DNA of 64,000 nucleotides from the NCBI RefSeq assembly GCF_000519205.1, contig NZ_JAFB01000028.1, positions 50,282 through 114,281 on the forward strand, in the 5' to 3' direction. The notes beneath the pieces were generated by a model. It saw only the letters and a program-made list of their open reading frames with translations, searched no databases and was not told where the DNA came from. The position numbers and the translations under genes are program-made. Positions 37,307-49,078 of the stretch are shown piece by piece. The DNA is from Amycolatopsis taiwanensis DSM 45107 (GTDB taxonomy: Bacteria; Actinomycetota; Actinomycetes; Mycobacteriales; Pseudonocardiaceae). The first letter of the stretch is position 1; each line of letters starts with the position of its first letter.

Positions 37307-38208
37307 GCGACGAAGACGTGACACGTACCCAGACCTTCCCCGTCGAAGGGGCGGTGGAGCTCGACGTGAACGTCACGTTCGGGCGTGTCGACATATCGCT
37401 GGACGCCGAGAACGAGGCGGTGGTGGAGGTCCGGCACGACCCGTCCATCCAGCAGCCGTGGGCCCAGAGCGTGACCAGCGTGCTGAACTGGGTCACGGAG
37501 CGGTTCGGCGACCAATGGACCGCCCAGTGGGGCACCGACCTGCGGGGCGGGTCGGGCGACGCGGTCGAGCAGACCCGGATCGAGCTGACCGGCAACCGCC
37601 TGGTCGTGCACGCGCCGAAGGCCCTGCCGCTGCGCGGCACCCCGCTCGCGGTGACCGTCCGCGCGCCGTCCGGTACGCATGTCCAGGTGCGTGCGGGCTC
37701 GGCCAACGTGACGGTGACCGGTGCGGCCGGGCGGGCGGACATCCTGACCGGGTCCGGCGAGGTGAAGCTCGACCGGGCCGACGGAGCCGCCACCGTCCGC
37801 ACCGGAACCGGGCCGGTCCGGCTCGGCCCGGCCCTGTCCGGGCTTCAGGTCCGCACCGGCGGTGGCGACGTCGAAGCGTCGTCGCTGTCGGGCTCGGCCA
37901 CCCTGGTCACCGGCACCGGCGACATCTGGCTGGGCGCCGCCGCCGGCGAGATCATGGCCCGCACCGGAAGTGGTGACCTGTCCGTCGCCGACGCGGCGGG
38001 CGGGACGCTCGAACTGATCACCGGCTCCGGGGAGATCCGGGTCGGCGTCCGGCCCGGGGTGGCCGCGGAGATCGACCTCACCTCCGGCTCCGGCAAGGTG
38101 TCCACCGAGCTGGACCTGGCGCAGGAGCCGCCGGACGGGGAGATCCCGCTCCAGGTCCGCGCCCGCACCGGCTCCGGCAGCGCCGTGGTCACCCGCGCGG
38201 CTCAGTAG
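37303..38208 (+). CDS. DUF4097-family beta-repeat protein
   Basis: 301 aa from ATG 37303. After an N-terminal region the sequence runs through repeated short strands, as in ADILTGSGEVKLDRADGAA, TVRTGTGPVRL, TLVTGTGDIWLG and ARTGSGDLSVADAAG. This predicts a right-handed beta-solenoid (adhesin-like, DUF4097). There is no signal peptide, so it is probably cytoplasmic. Function is unknown; pairing with the RHH protein is recurrent in actinobacteria as I recall, which suggests a regulatory unit. An in-frame GTG at 37255 lies in the repeat and is a less likely start. Confidence 0.82.
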   Translation: MSDEDVTRTQTFPVEGAVELDVNVTFGRVDISLDAENEAVVEVRHDPSIQQPWAQSVTSVLNWVTERFGDQWTAQWGTDLRGGSGDAVEQTRIELTGNRLVVHAPKALPLRGTPLAVTVRAPSGTHVQVRAGSANVTVTGAAGRADILTGSGEVKLDRADGAATVRTGTGPVRLGPALSGLQVRTGGGDVEASSLSGSATLVTGTGDIWLGAAAGEIMARTGSGDLSVADAAGGTLELITGSGEIRVGVRPGVAAEIDLTSGSGKVSTELDLAQEPPDGEIPLQVRARTGSGSAVVTRAAQ

Positions 38209-38273
38209 GCCATCCGGTGTTTCACCGGCGCACCCGGGGCGCCGACTGGGACACACCACCAAGGGGGTAGCAG

Positions 38274-38311
38274 GGGGCGTTTGCCGCGGATCGTTTCGTA
38301 GCAAACGCCCC
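38274..38311. terminator. Bidirectional terminator hairpin
   Basis: ggggcgtttgc (38274-38284) pairs with gcaaacgcccc (38301-38311) across a 16-nt loop. It lies between the convergent DUF4097 and YcaQ-like genes. Confidence 0.75.
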
Positions 38312-38331
38312 TTGCTCCAACTCCCGGCGCC

Positions 38332-39540
38332 TCACCCCGCCTGGCGCGCCAGGGCCGGTGCGAGATCGCCGCGGGCGCCGATCGCAACGCCGTCGAGGCC
38401 GAGCCAGCCGGCCATGAGCCGCAGTTCCCCGGCCAGTTCATCGGCCACGCGGGGAACGTCCACGCCCGGCTCGGCGAACGCGCCCGGCACCCGCAGCAGG
38501 CCCGCCTCCCGGTCGGCCTTCAGGTCGACCCGGGCCACCAGCTCGCCGTCGAGCAGGAACGGGAAGACGTAGTAACCGTGAACCCGTTTCGGCTCGGGGA
38601 CATAGATCTCGATGCGGTACCGGAAACCGAACAGCCGCTCGGTGCGGGCCCGTTCCCAGATCAACGGGTCGAACGGGCACAGCAGCGCGCGACCGGTGAT
38701 CTTCCGTGGCACCTTCGCGTCGGCATGCCGGTACGCCGGGGCACGCCAGGTGCGGACCCGCACCTGCTCCAGCACCCCCGCCTCGACCAGTTCGGCCACC
38801 GCCTGGTGACTCACCTCCGGCCCCAGCCGGTAGTAGTCGCGCAGGTCGGTCTCGGTGGCCACGCCCAGCGCGCTCGCGGCGCGGGCGATCAGCTGCCGCG
38901 CGCCGTCGGCCGCGTCGACGCGACGGGTCAGCGACTCGGGCGGCAACACCCGCTCGGGCAGGTCGTAAAGCCGTTCGAACCCGCGGCGGGTGCCGGTGGT
39001 CAGCCGGCCCATGCCGAACAGCCATTCACAGACCTTCTTGACCTCCGAGCGGTCCCACCACGGGCCCGGAGTGCGTTTCGACTCCCCCGCCACCTCGCGC
39101 TCGATGCCGCCCGCGCCGATCGGGCCGAGCTCCTTGACCACGGCGAGGATGTCCTCGGCCAGGCCCGGCGAGTGCTCGACGATCTTCGCGTAGTGGCGCC
39201 ACCAGCCCGGCCGTTTCGCGCCCGAATGCAGCAGGGGCCAGTCCTCGACCGGGACCAGGCTGGCCTCGTGCGCCCAGTACTCCACCAGCAGGCGGGGTTT
39301 CCGGGCGCTGTGCGACCAGGCCGCCTCGTCGATCAGCGATTGGTCGTAGGCACCCAGCCGCGCGAACAGCGGCGAGTAGTGCGCCCGCGCCACCACGTTC
39401 ACCGAGTCCAGCTGGATCAGCTGCACCCGGGAGAGCACCCGCTTGAGATGCCTCCGCGTGGGCACCTCCGGCCGGGGATCCGCAAAGCCCTGCGCGGCCA
39501 GCGCGATCCGCCGGGCCACGCCCGAACTCATCGTCTCCAT
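38332..39540 (-). CDS. YcaQ/AlkX-type winged-helix DNA glycosylase (HTH_42 family)
   Basis: 402 aa from ATG 39540 (ATG 39531 also possible). Three winged-helix units and a C-terminal beta domain, with LLCPFDPLIWERARTERLFGFRYRIEIYVP as a family signature. The QxD catalytic motif of the YcaQ group is present as IQLDSVNVVARAHY near residue 37. Family members excise alkylated bases and unhook interstrand cross-links. It is divergent from a paralogous HTH_42 gene. Confidence 0.85.
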   Translation of the reverse strand: METMSSGVARRIALAAQGFADPRPEVPTRRHLKRVLSRVQLIQLDSVNVVARAHYSPLFARLGAYDQSLIDEAAWSHSARKPRLLVEYWAHEASLVPVEDWPLLHSGAKRPGWWRHYAKIVEHSPGLAEDILAVVKELGPIGAGGIEREVAGESKRTPGPWWDRSEVKKVCEWLFGMGRLTTGTRRGFERLYDLPERVLPPESLTRRVDAADGARQLIARAASALGVATETDLRDYYRLGPEVSHQAVAELVEAGVLEQVRVRTWRAPAYRHADAKVPRKITGRALLCPFDPLIWERARTERLFGFRYRIEIYVPEPKRVHGYYVFPFLLDGELVARVDLKADREAGLLRVPGAFAEPGVDVPRVADELAGELRLMAGWLGLDGVAIGARGDLAPALARQAG

Positions 39541-39562
39541 CGCCGGACATGGTGCCAGCACC

Positions 39563-39600
39563 CACCGACAAAACACCGCACGGCACTGACAAAAACACCG
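39563..39600. promoter_or_regulatory. Two direct repeats between the divergent HTH_42 genes
   Basis: caccgacaaaacaccg (39563-39578) and cactgacaaaaacaccg (39584-39600) recur 21 bp apart, two helical turns. They lie in the 152-bp divergent intergenic region, just upstream of a TATGAT hexamer (39659-39664) facing right. A regulator binding site is possible. Confidence 0.4.
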
Positions 39601-39692
39601 ACGAACACCGCCGTGTCCCACCGACAGTGCAGACCATCCCGCACGACCGGCGCCAAGATATGATCGGCGCACAGGTGTTCGATCGGGGTGCG

Positions 39693-40895
39693 ATGGGGGT
39701 GCGGGAACGCATGCGGCGACGAATCGAAACCGGGGAACGGCGCGCGCGGCTGGCCCAGCGGCATCGGCTGGCGGTCGACGCCAGAACCAAGGATCCGGTG
39801 GCGGTCGCCGACAGCGTGGTCGCGTTGCACAGCACCGATCCGGCGTCGGTGTACCTCTCCGCCCTGGTCCGCATGACCGACGGGAACATCGGCACGATCG
39901 AGCGTGCGCTCTACGAGGACCGAAGCCTGCTCCGGTTGCTCGGTATGCGCCGGACGGTCTTCGTCGCCTCGCTGGAGGTGGCACCGGCGATCCAAGCGGG
40001 CTGCTCACGTGACGTCGCCGCCCGGGAGCGGCGCAAGCTGATCCAGCTGCTCACCGACTCGGACATCGCCAAGAACGCCGAACGGTGGCTGGACGAAACG
40101 AGCGAGATCGCGTTGCACGCGCTGGCCGCGCGCGGTGAAGCGACCGCCGCCGAGCTGGCCACCGACGACCCGCGCCTGGGGGCCAAGGTCGTGCTCTCCA
40201 GGGGCAAGAGCTACGAGGGTCGCCAGAGCGTCTCCAGCAGGCTCATGTTTCTGCTCGCCGCGGAGGGCAAGGTGGTCCGCGGCCGCCCTCGCGGCTCCTG
40301 GCTGTCGAGCCAGTACAGCTGGACGCCCAGCACCGCGTGGATCCCGGGTGGACTGGACCACCTGGCCACGCCGGACGGCCAGGCCGAGCTGGCCCGCCGG
40401 TGGCTCGCCACTTACGGTCCGGCGACGCCGGAGGATCTGCAGTGGTGGACGGGCTGGACCAAGACACAGGTCAAGCGGGCCCTCGCCGGATTACGGCTGG
40501 CCGAGGTCGAGCTGGAGGACGGGCCGGGCATCGTGCTCGCCGACGACCTGGAGCCGCCACCGGCGCCCGAGCCGTCCGCGGCGCTGCTGCCGGCCCTCGA
40601 TCCCGTGCCGATGGGCTGGCGGCGGCGGGAGTGGTTGCTCGGCGAGCACGGCCCGAAACTGTTCGACCAGGCGGGCAACGCCGGCCCGACGTTGTGGTGG
40701 GACGGCCGGATCGTCGGCGGCTGGGCACAGGACGCCGGCGGGGTGATCGTGTACCGGTTCCTGGAGGACGTCGGCTCCGAGGCCACCGCCGCGGTGGAAA
40801 AGGAGGCGGCCCGCCTGACCGAACTGCTCGGTGGTAACCGCCTCTCCCCTCGCGCGCGAGGCAAGACATGGGTCGAAACGGACCTGACCGCCTAG
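39693..40895 (+). CDS. AlkZ-like winged-helix protein (HTH_42), altered catalytic motif
   Basis: 400 aa from ATG 39693. It starts MGVRERMRRRIETGERRARLAQRHRL. The region aligned with the AlkZ catalytic QxQ reads VVALHSTDPASVYLSALVR, with His and Thr at the catalytic positions. Later blocks (GRPRGSWLSSQYSW, GPATPEDLQWWTGWTKTQVKRAL, and WWDGRIVGGWAQ) fit the family. It may be a divergent glycosylase or a DNA-binding protein without the known activity. A TATGAT -10 lies at 39659. Confidence 0.75.
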   Translation: MGVRERMRRRIETGERRARLAQRHRLAVDARTKDPVAVADSVVALHSTDPASVYLSALVRMTDGNIGTIERALYEDRSLLRLLGMRRTVFVASLEVAPAIQAGCSRDVAARERRKLIQLLTDSDIAKNAERWLDETSEIALHALAARGEATAAELATDDPRLGAKVVLSRGKSYEGRQSVSSRLMFLLAAEGKVVRGRPRGSWLSSQYSWTPSTAWIPGGLDHLATPDGQAELARRWLATYGPATPEDLQWWTGWTKTQVKRALAGLRLAEVELEDGPGIVLADDLEPPPAPEPSAALLPALDPVPMGWRRREWLLGEHGPKLFDQAGNAGPTLWWDGRIVGGWAQDAGGVIVYRFLEDVGSEATAAVEKEAARLTELLGGNRLSPRARGKTWVETDLTA

Positions 40896-41018
40896 GCAGT
40901 GTTTCTAGGTGCGCGCGATCGCGTCGGCCACGCCGGTGGTGACGAAGGTGTGCGGCACCTTCGTCACCGGTCCCGGCTGTGGCACGGGATGGTTGAGAAC
41001 GCCAACGACTTCCGGGCG

Positions 41019-43511
41019 CTAGACGAAGACCATGGACGAGGGTTGCTGGGACGCGCCGAGCTCGACCGTGGCGGACACGCGCAAGTCCGCCAGACCGACC
41101 GCCTGCACGTTCGACGCCGCGTTCAAGGCGACCCACAGGGTGTCCGACGTGGCCCCGAGGCCGGTGGGAACGTGGCCGACCTGCACCGTCGCGACGACGG
41201 CGTGCTTGCCGGTGTCGATCACCGAAACGGTGTCCTCGTTGGCATTGCTGACGTAGGCGAAGGCACCGTCGGGCCGGAACGCCACGGCCCAGGGCGTCCG
41301 GCCGACCTTGATCCGCCGCACGACCTGCTCCGACGCCACGTCGACCACGACGACGGCGCCTTCCCACGGCAGCGCCGCGTACAGGACCGTGCCGTCCGGC
41401 GACAACGCAATCCGGTTCGCACGCGGCGCCTCGGGACGTCGTGACCGTATTGCCCTGCTCCCGGCATCCACAATAGACAGTCCATCATGGCAGGTGACGA
41501 AAAGCTTTGTCCCGTCAGGAGAAACAGCCACCGAGTGCGGCGCCTCGCCAACGGTGATCTCACCAGTCACCTTTTCCGTGGCGACGTCGATGACTGACAC
41601 CGTCCGCGCACCACCGGGCCCGGTGTCCGGACCGGTGTTGGCCACGTACGCGTCTTTCCCGTCGCGAGAAATCGTGATGCCGTGCGGCGCCAGGCCGACC
41701 GTGATGGTCCCGGTGATCGTGTCCGTCGCGGGATCGAACACCGAGACATCGCTGGCGCCGGAGTTGGTGAAGAACAGCTTCGAACCGTCCGGTGTGGACG
41801 CGATCCCGTACGGGTTGTTCGCCGCGTGGACGGCCTTCACCAACGTTTTGGTCTCGGTGTCGATGACCGCAATCGAGAACCCGCTGATAGCGGTGACATA
41901 GGCGTGCGTCGCGGTGCTCTTCGGGGCTGCCGCCGCGGCGATCGCGCCGACCGGGATGCCCGGGAAGCTGGTTCCCGCGACACCGTCGGGGAAGTCCGAC
42001 CGGTGGGTCGTGAGGGTCTCGGCCACTCGGCCGGCGGTCTGGATCGGCAGGCCGGCAAACGCCGCGGAAACGGTCGCCGTGGCAGTGGTCGCGCGCGGCT
42101 TCGGATGACCACCGTGTTCCTGGTGCGGCGGGGCCTGGTCGGCCCCGGGAATGGTCGCCGGCGGCAACGTGGCCACCTCGTGCGTGGCCTCCCACAGCTG
42201 GTTCTTCGTCGATGGCAGGGCCGGGAAGGGCTTGCCGGTGGGGTGACCGAGCGCCGAGGTCAGGTCGCCGAAGGTGTCCCGTCGCCACTGGCTGATGTTC
42301 GGTTCACGCACGCCGGTGAACTGCTCCAGGAACCGCAGCACCGAGGTGTGGTCGAATCGTTCGCGAGCGACGAACCCGCCGGCGGTCCACGGCGAGACGA
42401 TGATGCACGGCACGCGGAAGCCGGCGCCGATGGGCAGGCCGTTGACGAACTCGTCCGCGGTCCCGGCCGGCGGGGTGGGCGGCGGCACGTGGTCGAACAG
42501 CCCGTCGTTCTCGTCGTAGTTGAGGATGAACACGGTCTTGCGCCAGACGTCCGGGTTGGCCGCGACGGCGTCGAGTTTGCTCGCCAGGAAGTCGGCGCCC
42601 GCAGCAGGGATGTACTGCGGATGCTCGCATTGCGCCGCGGTCGGGATGATCCACGACACGGTGGGCAGCCGGTCGTTGCGCGCGTCCTCCTCGAACTGAT
42701 CGGCCGGGCCGATGGTCATGCCGTGCTGGTAGAGCGCAGAGGAAACGTCGGCATCCTGGAAATTCTCGAAGAACTTCAGGGGGTTGCAGCCGTAGTCGTC
42801 CTCCTGCTGATAGACGTGCCACGACACACCGGCCTGGGTGAGGCGTTCGGGATAGGTCGTCCAGGTGAAGGGTGAGGGCACCGTGTTGCTGATGATCGGG
42901 CCACCATTCCGGCCCGACGGATCGATCGTGCCCGTCCAGTGGTAGAGCCGGTTGGGCCAGGTCGGGCCCATCAGCGCGCAGTGGTAGGCGTCGCAGATGG
43001 TGAACGACTCGGCGAGCGCGAACTGGAAGGGGATGTCGTCGCGCGTGTAGTAGCCCATGGTGTAGGGGCCGTGCGCGTCGCCGTCGGCCTTGCGGTGGGC
43101 CGGCAGCCAGTTGTCCATCTTTCCGTTGTTCCAGGCGGAATGCTGCACGGTGTACGCATGGCTGGTCGACGGGATCGCCTGCGAGCTCGTTTTCCTGGTG
43201 TCCAGGTGGAAGGGCAGCAGATAGCCCGCGGGGTTCTTCTCATCGGGCTGGTAGAAAACCGACTTCCCGCTGGCCAGCATGATCGCGTCCGGGTCGTCGA
43301 ACCCGCGCACGCCCGGCAGCGTGCCGAAGTAGTGGTCGAAGGAGCGGTTCTCCTGCATCAGGATCACCACATGCTCGATTCCGGACAACGGCCCAGGCGT
43401 TTCCGTACTGGCCAACGCCTTGCGCAGGTTCGGCGGAAGCGCACCCATGGCGGCCGCGCCGGTCGCCGCCAAACCCGTCTTGAGCACCGTACGTCTGCTG
43501 AAATCGGCCAC
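41019..43511 (-). CDS. Tat-exported phosphoesterase (phospholipase C/acid phosphatase type) fused to a YVTN beta-propeller
   Basis: 830 aa from GTG 43511 behind AAGGAG. The N-terminus has a Tat signal, SRRTVLKTGLAATGAAAMGA. Residues ~45-450 are the phosphoesterase domain of the bacterial phospholipase C family: HVVILMQENRSFDHYFGTLPG, WPNRLYHWTGT, ILNYDENDGLFDHV. After a His/Pro-rich linker, residues ~530-830 form YVTN-type beta-propeller blades (GIASTPDGSKLFFTNSGASD, SVAVSPDGTKLFVTCHDG). It is secreted folded. Substrate unknown: a phospholipid or phosphate ester. Confidence 0.9.
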   Translation of the reverse strand: MADFSRRTVLKTGLAATGAAAMGALPPNLRKALASTETPGPLSGIEHVVILMQENRSFDHYFGTLPGVRGFDDPDAIMLASGKSVFYQPDEKNPAGYLLPFHLDTRKTSSQAIPSTSHAYTVQHSAWNNGKMDNWLPAHRKADGDAHGPYTMGYYTRDDIPFQFALAESFTICDAYHCALMGPTWPNRLYHWTGTIDPSGRNGGPIISNTVPSPFTWTTYPERLTQAGVSWHVYQQEDDYGCNPLKFFENFQDADVSSALYQHGMTIGPADQFEEDARNDRLPTVSWIIPTAAQCEHPQYIPAAGADFLASKLDAVAANPDVWRKTVFILNYDENDGLFDHVPPPTPPAGTADEFVNGLPIGAGFRVPCIIVSPWTAGGFVARERFDHTSVLRFLEQFTGVREPNISQWRRDTFGDLTSALGHPTGKPFPALPSTKNQLWEATHEVATLPPATIPGADQAPPHQEHGGHPKPRATTATATVSAAFAGLPIQTAGRVAETLTTHRSDFPDGVAGTSFPGIPVGAIAAAAAPKSTATHAYVTAISGFSIAVIDTETKTLVKAVHAANNPYGIASTPDGSKLFFTNSGASDVSVFDPATDTITGTITVGLAPHGITISRDGKDAYVANTGPDTGPGGARTVSVIDVATEKVTGEITVGEAPHSVAVSPDGTKLFVTCHDGLSIVDAGSRAIRSRRPEAPRANRIALSPDGTVLYAALPWEGAVVVVDVASEQVVRRIKVGRTPWAVAFRPDGAFAYVSNANEDTVSVIDTGKHAVVATVQVGHVPTGLGATSDTLWVALNAASNVQAVGLADLRVSATVELGASQQPSSMVFV

Positions 43512-43670
43512 GTTCGACTCCTTCGTCACCCCAGCATGCACGATAATTTCGATCATCGCGCATGAGAAGTTAACAAGCAACGACTTTAAGTGGAGGTTCG
43601 CCTTCCAATTTCGACCCGGGGTCGCGGCCCGCGGTCCGGCTATCGAGCGTGACTGGCTATGTTCGACTCC

Positions 43671-44231
43671 GTGAGCACCGTCGAAGTCCGCGCCGCCGTC
43701 GCCGGGGACGCCCCGGAGATCGCCCGTATCCAGCGCATCACCTGGCGCACCGCGTACACGGACATGTTGGGTGAACAGGCACTTGCCCAGCTCGATTCGC
43801 CCGACGCGGAACAGAGCTGGGTCGACGCGATCGCGCACCCGGACACCACGGTCCAGCTGGCCACCGAAGGCACCTTCATCGTCGGTTTCTGCGTCGCCGG
43901 CCTGGCCCCGCGTGAGGAAGTCGCCAGCGCCGCGGGTGAGCTTCCCGACGACGCGGAGAGCACGGGCCTCATCGCGACCATCCTGGTCGAGCCGCGGTGG
44001 GGACGCCGGGGGCACGGCAGCCGGCTGCTCGCCGGAGCCGCCGCGGAGTTGCGCCGACGCGGCGCGAAGCGCGGCATCACCTGGGTCGCCGAGTCGGACT
44101 CGGCGTCACTGAGTTTCTTCCGCCGCGCGGGCTGGCGGCCGGACGGCACCGTGCGCACCCTCGACACCGGCCAACGCCGGCTGCGCGAGCTGCGCCTGAC
44201 CGGGGAGCTCGAAATCGAGCTCGTCGACTGA
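43671..44231 (+). CDS. GNAT acetyltransferase
   Basis: 186 aa from GTG 43671, 7 nt after TATGTT (leaderless). EVRAAVAGDAPEIARIQRITWRTAYTDML is typical of the GNAT opening, ATILVEPRWGRRGHGSRLLAGAAAEL is the acetyl-CoA loop, and SDSASLSFFRRAGWRPDG is the C-terminal block. The substrate is unknown. Its last 126 bp overlap the convergent GT87 gene, an unusually long overlap. Confidence 0.85.
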   Translation: MSTVEVRAAVAGDAPEIARIQRITWRTAYTDMLGEQALAQLDSPDAEQSWVDAIAHPDTTVQLATEGTFIVGFCVAGLAPREEVASAAGELPDDAESTGLIATILVEPRWGRRGHGSRLLAGAAAELRRRGAKRGITWVAESDSASLSFFRRAGWRPDGTVRTLDTGQRRLRELRLTGELEIELVD

Positions 44232-45431
44232 CCGCCGCCGGCCGAGGAACCACCGCACGGTCATCACGATGAGGAATATCACGGCGACGATCTGGTAGCT
44301 GCTGCCCGCCACTTTCTGCGGGAAGCTCCAGATCTCGTATTCCAGCGGCACCCGGTAATGCGGGGCGAGCCAGAGGATCACCACCCCGGCCCAGCCGCCG
44401 AACAGCAACCAGAAGTTGTGCTTCTGGTAGCCCATCACCATCACCAGCGCGGCGGTGGGCAGGGCGAGGATCCAGTGGTGCGACCAGGAAATCGGCGACA
44501 GCAGCAGGTCACCGGTCGCGGTCACGCCCAGCGCGAGCGCCAGGTTGCCGTCCTTGAGCGCGCGGGAGGTGCCCAGCCAGGTCATCACCGCGACGGCGAC
44601 CACCGACAGCCCGCCGATGACCAGCAGCTTGTTCCCGGCCAGGCCGAGCTTCACGTAGCTGGAGATCACCGCCTCGTTGGCGTGAATCGGACCGATGTTC
44701 ATGCCGGTGGCGTGGAAGACCCGGTCGGTCCAGTACAGGATCGAGTCACGGGGCATCAGCACGAACGCGATCGCGGTCATCAGCAGGAAGCTGAGGAAGC
44801 TGGTGACCACCGCGCGGAAGTCCTTGCGCAGCAGGAAAATCAGCACGAACCCGGCGGGGGTGAGCTTCACCGCGGCCGCGATGCCGATCAGCGCGCCGCG
44901 CGGCCAGCGCGGGTTCGGCCACAGCACGTCCAGCGCGACCATCATCATCAGCAGGACGTTGATCTGGCCCCAGAAGATGGTGTTGGACACCGGGTGCGCG
45001 ACCACGAGCGCGAAGCAGCCGGCCAGCACCATCCACGGCTTGGCCAGCAGGCCGGCCAACTGCGGCGAGGCCTTGCGGTAGGCCACCACGATCGGGATCA
45101 GCGCGAGGCAGGTGACGGCGGTGAGCAGCGGGTACCCGATGTGCGGCGGGATGATCGCCAGCGGGGTGAACAGGACCGCGGAGAACGGCGGATACGTGTA
45201 GGGCAGGGGACCGCCGACCGGCGAAACCGGCAGTTCGGTGTAGATGGAGCGGCCGTGGAGGAAGGTGTCCGCGCCGAGCCGGTACACGTCGACGTCCGTG
45301 GGCCATTTGACGATGCCGTGCGCGTAGTACGCCATCGCGGCGAAGCACAGCAGGGCCAGCACCAGTTCAGCACCCAGGCGGAGCCGCTCCGCCGCGCTGC
45401 CGTGCCTCATCGTCGAGATGACAGACTTCAA
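44106..45431 (-). CDS. GT87-family membrane mannosyltransferase (DUF2029)
   Basis: About 441 aa from TTG 45431, which follows GGGAGAGG; ATG 45410 is an alternative. Some 10-11 membrane helices. DVDVYRLGADTFLHGRSIYTE places acidic residues in the first outer loop, and PYTYPPFSAVLFTPLA follows, both typical of GT87 polyprenyl-phosphate-mannose transferases such as PimE. The likely products are phosphatidylinositol mannosides or related glycolipids. The C-terminal tail overlaps the acetyltransferase gene. Confidence 0.85.
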   Translation of the reverse strand: MKSVISTMRHGSAAERLRLGAELVLALLCFAAMAYYAHGIVKWPTDVDVYRLGADTFLHGRSIYTELPVSPVGGPLPYTYPPFSAVLFTPLAIIPPHIGYPLLTAVTCLALIPIVVAYRKASPQLAGLLAKPWMVLAGCFALVVAHPVSNTIFWGQINVLLMMMVALDVLWPNPRWPRGALIGIAAAVKLTPAGFVLIFLLRKDFRAVVTSFLSFLLMTAIAFVLMPRDSILYWTDRVFHATGMNIGPIHANEAVISSYVKLGLAGNKLLVIGGLSVVAVAVMTWLGTSRALKDGNLALALGVTATGDLLLSPISWSHHWILALPTAALVMVMGYQKHNFWLLFGGWAGVVILWLAPHYRVPLEYEIWSFPQKVAGSSYQIVAVIFLIVMTVRWFLGRRRSVDELDFELPGQAQLAQPALAGVEGAHGAVRPPARAAEETQ

Positions 45432-45863
45432 ATCGCCTCTCCCAGGTCCCGGCCGAGCAGTGCCCACGAAACTGACACGGCAGTCCCTATCTTCGTCTCC
45501 CACGCGCGATCCGTTACCGGCGGGTCCCGCTAAACCGCGGCCACAAAACACATCCACCGCATGACGTAGCACAGGCACACGCCGCGTAGACGCCCGCAAG
45601 AATCCGCGCCAGATGGTATTCCAGCCCCGTCACGGCCGGCCCGGCACCCACGCCGGAGGTGAAAAACCCATACTTCACACCGATTGACGAATAGTAGGGG
45701 TAACCCCAGTGTGACGACCCGTCTCCACTGTTACCGTCACGATGTTGTTCGAACGTGTGGGGTAGCCAGGCGATCGCCGGCCCTCGGTGGACCACGGCGG
45801 CGGTGCCTCCACGGTGGTCATGTCGCGTTTCGAATGTTGGGGACAGGCACTGTTGGAGGCACG
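45432..45863. other. 432-bp divergent intergenic region with candidate MtrA-type site
   Basis: No convincing gene is present. GTAAC (45700-45704) and GTGAC (45711-45715) are direct repeats 6 bp apart, fitting the GTNAC-N6-GTNAC pattern reported for MtrA in actinomycetes. GTTAC and GTCAC follow at 45730-45740. A minus-strand frame at 45514-45795 (93 codons) has poor third-position GC and no ribosome binding site. Confidence 0.4.
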
Positions 45864-46376
45864 ATGCTCGGCTGGTTCTGCGTGACGTTGGGCGTCGCGT
45901 TCAGCTCGGCGATCGTGCCTCTCATCAACATCGAGATGTTCGTGCTGGGGTTGGTGGCCAGCCAGCCCCAGCTGCACTGGGCGCTCGTCGCGGCGGCGGT
46001 GGCGATCGGGCAGGTGGCCGGGAAACTGCTGTACTACCTCGCCGCACGCGGTTCGATCCGGTTGCCGGGGTGGATGACCCGGGTAACGCGGCGGCGCACA
46101 TCCGGCGGGCGCTGGCGCGAGCGTACGAAATGGTTACGCGCCAAGATCGAGGCGTTGCGTGAGCGGTGTCACCGCCACCCCGCGTGGATGGCCGGCACCT
46201 ACGGGGTGAGCGCGGTGGTCGGAATCCCGCCGTTCATGGCGACGGTTGTCCTGGCCGGGCTGGCCGACATGTCGATGCCCACCTTCCTCACCGCCGGCCT
46301 GGCCGGAAGGTTCGTCCGCTACGCCATTCTCGCGGCGTTCCCGGCCATCTTCGCGTCCTGGACACACCACTGGTGA
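45864..46376 (+). CDS. Small VTT/DedA-like membrane protein
   Basis: 170 aa from ATG 45864 behind TTGGAGG. Membrane segments at about 5-30, 38-60, 110-135 and 140-165, with a basic middle loop (RVTRRRTSGGRWRERTKW). The first half resembles the VTT domain. PAWMAGTYGVSAVVGIPPFMATVVLAG recalls the DedA re-entrant region. Function is unknown; lipid or solute transport is likely. Confidence 0.7.
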   Translation: MLGWFCVTLGVAFSSAIVPLINIEMFVLGLVASQPQLHWALVAAAVAIGQVAGKLLYYLAARGSIRLPGWMTRVTRRRTSGGRWRERTKWLRAKIEALRERCHRHPAWMAGTYGVSAVVGIPPFMATVVLAGLADMSMPTFLTAGLAGRFVRYAILAAFPAIFASWTHHW

Positions 46377-46390
46377 ACCGGCCGGACCGG

Positions 46391-49074
<2,684 letters not shown>

Positions 49075-49078
<4 letters not shown>

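Noticed and set aside
36684-38208. HicAB-type toxin-antitoxin pair
   Set aside because: The RHH protein is HicB-like only in its C-terminus, and the partner is a DUF4097 beta-solenoid, not a HicA RNA-binding toxin.
45514-45795. 93-codon minus-strand open frame in the 432-bp gap
   Set aside because: Third codon positions are not GC-rich as in real genes here, it lacks a ribosome binding site, and it covers the candidate MtrA repeats.
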